A DNA stretch of 64,000 nt from contig CAJNOL010000274.1 in assembly GCA_905250125.1 (NCBI GenBank), positions 100,962 to 164,961 on the forward strand, written 5' to 3'. The stretch comes from Rotaria sordida. Its lineage: Eukaryota; Rotifera; Eurotatoria; Philodinida; Philodinidae. Both the position numbers and the translations under genes were made by a program. Numbering within the stretch: position 1 is the stretch's first letter; every line of letters starts with the position of its first letter. This document shows positions 62,696 to 64,000 of the stretch, piece after piece. The notes beneath the pieces are model-generated. The model saw nothing but the letters and a program-made list of their open reading frames with translations. It had not been told where the DNA came from and ran no database searches.

Positions 62696-62745
62696 GGTTT
62701 TTTTGTCTGTGATGGGCTTAGTTCATCATTATTTTCCGACGACAT
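57434..62745 (-). CDS. AGBL4: Cytosolic carboxypeptidase 6 (tubulin deglutamylase)
   Basis: Ten exons: 62652-62745, 62471-62596, 62281-62405, 61972-62066, 61689-61905, 60590-60834, 60411-60522, 60123-60325, 59937-60049, 57434-57675; 1572 nt, 523 aa (human AGBL4 about 503). The N-terminus has an Asn run coded by a trinucleotide repeat. The CCP N-domain (SFECGNLGRIDYV...EYDLFIRPDT) precedes the M14 carboxypeptidase fold. Zinc ligands His251 and Glu254 lie in HPGETPSS and His349 in DIHAHSTMMNG; catalytic Glu422 is in CYTLEVSFFSY. All are intact. CCP6 trims polyglutamate side chains from tubulin and some other proteins, with a role in cilia and neurons. The large last intron (57676-59936) holds a foldback element; intron 60835-61688 shows nothing recognised. 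The final about 20 residues are hydrophobic and may be intron read-through, so the true C-terminus could differ. Confidence 0.94.
58818..59672. mobile_element. Long inverted-repeat element in the last AGBL4 intron
   Basis: Arms of about 280-330 bases: 'caattcgaaatttgagcg' near 58828 pairs with 'gctcaaatttcgaattattg' at 59641, 'tctttttgattttactcttc' near 59056 pairs with 'tgagtaaaatgcaaagaaaa' near 59507, and 'atgataacaaaaaaaccc' near 59129 pairs with 'ggttctttttgttatcat' near 59413. The 63-codon frame at 58909-59100 lies in the left arm and is not a gene. Confidence 0.7.
62660..62697. repeat. Trinucleotide repeat coding the AGBL4 Asn run
   Basis: About twelve ATT units on the + strand (AAT on the coding strand) inside AGBL4 exon 1, giving a run of about ten Asn interrupted by one Thr. 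It is in frame, so length changes in multiples of three would only alter the Asn run. Confidence 0.85.
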
Positions 62746-63265
62746 AATTTATCTGTTGAAAATTCGTTTCTATAAAAATCTCAAATCAATATATTTTCAG
62801 ATATTATGTCACATGAATTTTTGTTGTTTTTATTTATTATAATTCTAATCCGATTACATTTAAAGCCATTAATCGATTTCATACGATAATGTTACTAAGC
62901 AATTTTATTTCATAATTTAAAAAAAGAATAAAAAAATTTTAGATAATTTTCTATATTAAAAATAAAATAATGAAATAAAAATAAAAATCTTTTTATCTTA
63001 TTTGATTATCAAACCAGATTATTGCACCATCTATATTGACAAAAAAAAAACATAAAACTTTTATCTCTATTATAAATGATAATTACAAAAAATATTTTTT
63101 GTTTTTTTTTATTATCATGTTACATTATTTTTTATTTGGTAATATAAAGCAAATAAATTTTTATTTATTGTTTCTTTTCCTCCATCTAAACATAAATCTC
63201 CTGTTCTTTTTTTTTCTTAAAAGGAAATAGTTCGTGTGTTTAACACGATTTCAATTCTCTGGTGA
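62746..63265. promoter_or_regulatory. Compact divergent promoter region between AGBL4 and the aminopeptidase
   Basis: Only about 520 bases separate two start codons that point away from each other, so any promoters must lie here, possibly shared. The sequence is strongly AT-rich with long T runs near 63100 and 63210. No confident TATA box was assigned. Two short frames here are AT-driven and not genes. Confidence 0.5.
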
Positions 63266-64000
63266 ATGAATACGTTTATTAAACGGACTCAAGTACTATA
63301 TCGTGTTATAAGTATAAATTTCGTCGATTTATCATTTACTCCATCCATTTCTTCTTCTTCTTCTTCTTCTTCTGCTTATTTTCTTCTTAACAATAAAACA
63401 AAACGTTTTCAAAGTACTCATATCAAGTAGGTTATCTTTCAAAACAATAAAATTTCAGAATAATAATAAAATTATTTTCAGCCACGATTCATTTTTATTT
63501 GTTTTTTTAAATTCTTTCAATTCTAGATTAAAGATGACTGGTCGTAATACTCAAGAAGCAAAACCATTGTTTCAACGTTTACCACAATCAATTGTACCAA
63601 CACATTATGATTTAACAATTCAACCATATCTTGATACATTTAAATTTAATGGCGATGTTAATATACATATAAAAGTTTGTTTCAAAATTTTATTTTAGTT
63701 TTAAATAAATTTTTTTTTCCCTATAATTAGGTTAAAGAACCAACAAATAATATTGTACTTTATGCAGCTGAATTAGAAGTTGATAATGCTAAATTAAAAT
63801 CAACTTCAAATAGTAATAAAATTATTTTGTGTTCTTACATGAAAATTTTTTTTCTTTTGTTTTCTATAGATGAACAAGAAGGTAAAATTGATTATGATAA
63901 AGAAGGTGAACGTATTACAGTCAATTTCAATAAGAAACTTGAAGTAAATAATTAGTTTTTAATAGAAATATTTCAATATTATTTATAGACGGGTGATTAT
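63266..64000 (+). CDS. NPEPPS: Puromycin-sensitive-type M1 aminopeptidase, N-terminal part
   Basis: Exons 63266-63426, 63527-63674, 63731-63812, 63870-63943 and the first 12 bases of a fifth (63989-64000), cut by the window end. About 159 residues are visible. Exon 1 encodes a basic and Ser-rich leader (MNTFIKRTQ..., with a run of nine Ser) that resembles a mitochondrial or cleavable presequence. A second Met (MTGRNTQEAKP) at about 57 directly precedes the conserved start of the M1 N-domain: LFQRLPQSIVPTHYDLTIQP, then a beta-rich segment and VNFNKKLETGDY. Vertebrate NPEPPS likewise has two starts around an N-terminal extension. The zinc site HExxH and the GxMEN motif lie beyond the window, so catalytic competence cannot be judged. 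Head-to-head with AGBL4. Confidence 0.85.

Overview
This is a gene-dense, AT-rich eukaryotic window. Protein genes are cut by many very short introns (about 45-60 bases, GT-AG, T-rich acceptors) plus a few introns of 0.8-3 kb that hold repeats. Innexin gap-junction protein, an FTZ-F1-type nuclear receptor, amidated-peptide signalling and ciliary genes mark it as an invertebrate animal. The compact introns and base composition fit a rotifer (bdelloid-like) best, but that placement is inference from style and not from a match. I assembled the gene models by hand by reading both strands, choosing splice sites that keep the frame. For every complete model the summed exon length is a multiple of three.

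Layout, left to right: (1) 637-3901 (-) a Sec23/24-type zinc finger plus VWA protein with a tandem-repeat tail; (2) 5892-12050 (-) mitofusin; (3) 13430-16607 (+) TMEM237, head-to-head with mitofusin; (4) 16791-17346 (-) a small secreted neuropeptide precursor with two FPRI-amide peptides; (5) 18709-19906 (+) a POU-type homeodomain protein without a POU-specific domain; (6) 19907-23051 a repeat-rich spacer with an LTR-like direct-repeat pair, a perfect hairpin, a tandem repeat and a long inverted-repeat element; (7) 23052-28520 (-) axonemal dynein intermediate chain DNAI4/WDR78; (8) 33297-40313 (+) an FTZ-F1/NR5A nuclear receptor with a second candidate first exon; (9) 43679-45013 (-) a KChIP/NCS-type EF-hand protein; (10) 48224-50916 (-) an innexin with two possible C-termini; (11) 57434-62745 (-) cytosolic carboxypeptidase 6 (AGBL4); (12) 63266-64000 (+) the start of a puromycin-sensitive-type M1 aminopeptidase, cut by the window end.

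No operon-like logic is expected, but three genes (TMEM237, DNAI4, AGBL4) serve cilia: transition zone, axonemal motor, tubulin deglutamylation. The window also carries about a dozen long inverted-repeat (foldback/MITE-like) elements of roughly 0.5-0.9 kb. About half of them sit inside introns, and one family is present twice, in introns of TMEM237 and DNAI4. The points that most deserve a second look are the FPRI-amide precursor, the POU-like orphan homeodomain, the alternative FTZ-F1 first exon whose ATG ends four bases before its splice donor, and the foldback-element swarm.
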